Source of the DNA: Arcobacter aquimarinus
GTDB lineage: Bacteria > Campylobacterota > Campylobacteria > Campylobacterales > Arcobacteraceae
Direction: 5' to 3'
Assembly: GCF_013177635.1 (NCBI RefSeq)
Contig: NZ_CP030944.1
Coordinates: 744,001-808,000, forward strand
DNA: 64,000 nucleotides
In this document: in pieces, positions 63,501 to 64,000 of the stretch
How positions within the stretch are numbered: the first letter of the stretch is position 1
How the letters are laid out: each line of letters begins with the position of its first letter
Position numbers and translations under genes: made by a program
Notes under the pieces: generated by a model
What the model saw: only the letters and a program-made list of their open reading frames with translations
What the model was told of the DNA's origin: nothing
Database searches by the model: none

Positions 63501-64000
63501 ATGAAAAATTTTTTGAAAAATTTTTATCAAAATAACTTTACCTATAAAGGAAAAGAAAAATTATCAAAATTAACAATATTCTTCATAATTGTTTTAAATG
63601 TGATAATTTATTATGTTTTACATCTTGGAATAGATTTCCAAACTAAAGTATTAAATAGTCCAAGCGTTACTTTTCCATATAAATGTCGTGATGTTATTAA
63701 TAGTAAATATTTGGATGATTTTAATCAATATTTTTATTCAAATGATGATTATAATTATTACGACGAAGACTCAAAATATCAAGATATTAAAAATAAACAA
63801 ATTGATTTAAGATGTGAAGATATTTTTACTAAATTAGAATTTATAAAAAATGAACATGATATTAAGAGATTAAAAAATGATCTAAAAATTGTTTTAAATA
63901 ATGAAACTAAAATAAATAATGAAATTTACTATATAAAAGAGAATTATAATACTGTTTTATTTGAAAAAATGAGCTCTCAAAAAAATGAACAATCAATAAT
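63501..64000 (+). CDS. membrane protein, 5' part only (cut by window end)
   Basis: A frame opens with ATG after TAGGAG and stays open to the window end (166 codons). It encodes a basic N-terminus (MKNFLKNFYQNNFTYKGKEK), one membrane helix (LTIFFIIVLNVIIYYVLHLG) and a hydrophilic, Asp/Asn/Tyr-rich extracytoplasmic part with two cysteines so far (YKCRD and LRCEDI). No family is recognised. It lies 57 bases after the HIT gene. The C-terminus is outside the window. Confidence 0.7.
   Translation, partial: MKNFLKNFYQNNFTYKGKEKLSKLTIFFIIVLNVIIYYVLHLGIDFQTKVLNSPSVTFPYKCRDVINSKYLDDFNQYFYSNDDYNYYDEDSKYQDIKNKQIDLRCEDIFTKLEFIKNEHDIKRLKNDLKIVLNNETKINNEIYYIKENYNTVLFEKMSSQKNEQSI

Overview
The window is strongly AT-rich bacterial chromosome with gene content typical of Campylobacterota, most likely the Arcobacter/Aliarcobacter group. 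Support comes from a CiaB-type invasion antigen homologue, a membrane-anchored MurF in the order ruvA-ddl-hydrolase-murF (the order I recall from Campylobacter jejuni), many c-di-GMP, two-component and chemotaxis proteins, short intergenic gaps and AAGGA-type ribosome binding sites. I saw no tRNA, rRNA, CRISPR array, insertion sequence or phage gene.

Layout. 0-8 kb: a response regulator, a CiaB-like protein with a zinc-peptidase motif, catalase-peroxidase katG, a tandemly duplicated terminator hairpin, aqpZ, and htpG behind a CIRCE operator. 8-16 kb: a nested-hairpin element, a polytopic membrane protein, a GNAT acetyltransferase, a DUF4197 protein, the 5-oxoprolinase operon pxpABC, and a c-di-GMP pair (active-looking EAL protein plus degenerate GGDEF protein) that overlaps the end of pxpC in antisense. 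16-32 kb: mostly housekeeping genes (DedA, dbpA, a NIT-GAF-PAS-GGDEF diguanylate cyclase, ppiC, pdxH, an HD hydrolase, queD, pyrC, hisI, dksA, a PIN-PhoH ATPase, an FMN reductase, a Cache histidine kinase). Three oddities sit here: a fragment of GTP cyclohydrolase II after hisI, a possible 30-residue membrane peptide, and a DUF1826 gene whose base composition stands out.

32.5-54 kb is an iron-uptake and envelope block. A leftward operon holds a FeoB-associated Cys-rich peptide, an ABC ATPase with a DUF4857-like membrane partner, feoA, feoB and a small periplasmic protein. Across a Fur-like box lie hemP and a TonB-dependent receptor. Then follow a response regulator/kinase pair, a tripartite RND efflux operon ending in a methyltransferase, and a second TonB receptor followed by a DUF4198 protein and a PepSY membrane protein. 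Both TonB receptors are preceded by paired copies of an 11-bp motif, TAGCCAGCCAA, that resembles operator sites of one shared activator. Fur-like boxes (TGATAA-N3-TTATCA) lie at the same loci. The block reads as coordinated ferric-chelate or haem uptake, periplasmic reduction and Feo-type ferrous transport, with an efflux pump between. A superoxide reductase-like gene closes it.

54-64 kb: thiL (possibly leaderless), truD, a minimal CheZ-like protein convergent with a chemoreceptor carrying a CxxCH haem motif, then ruvA-ddl-hydrolase-murF-HIT and a membrane protein cut by the window end.

Limits: all family calls come from reading motifs. No search, alignment or folding was run, and regulatory sites are pattern matches only.
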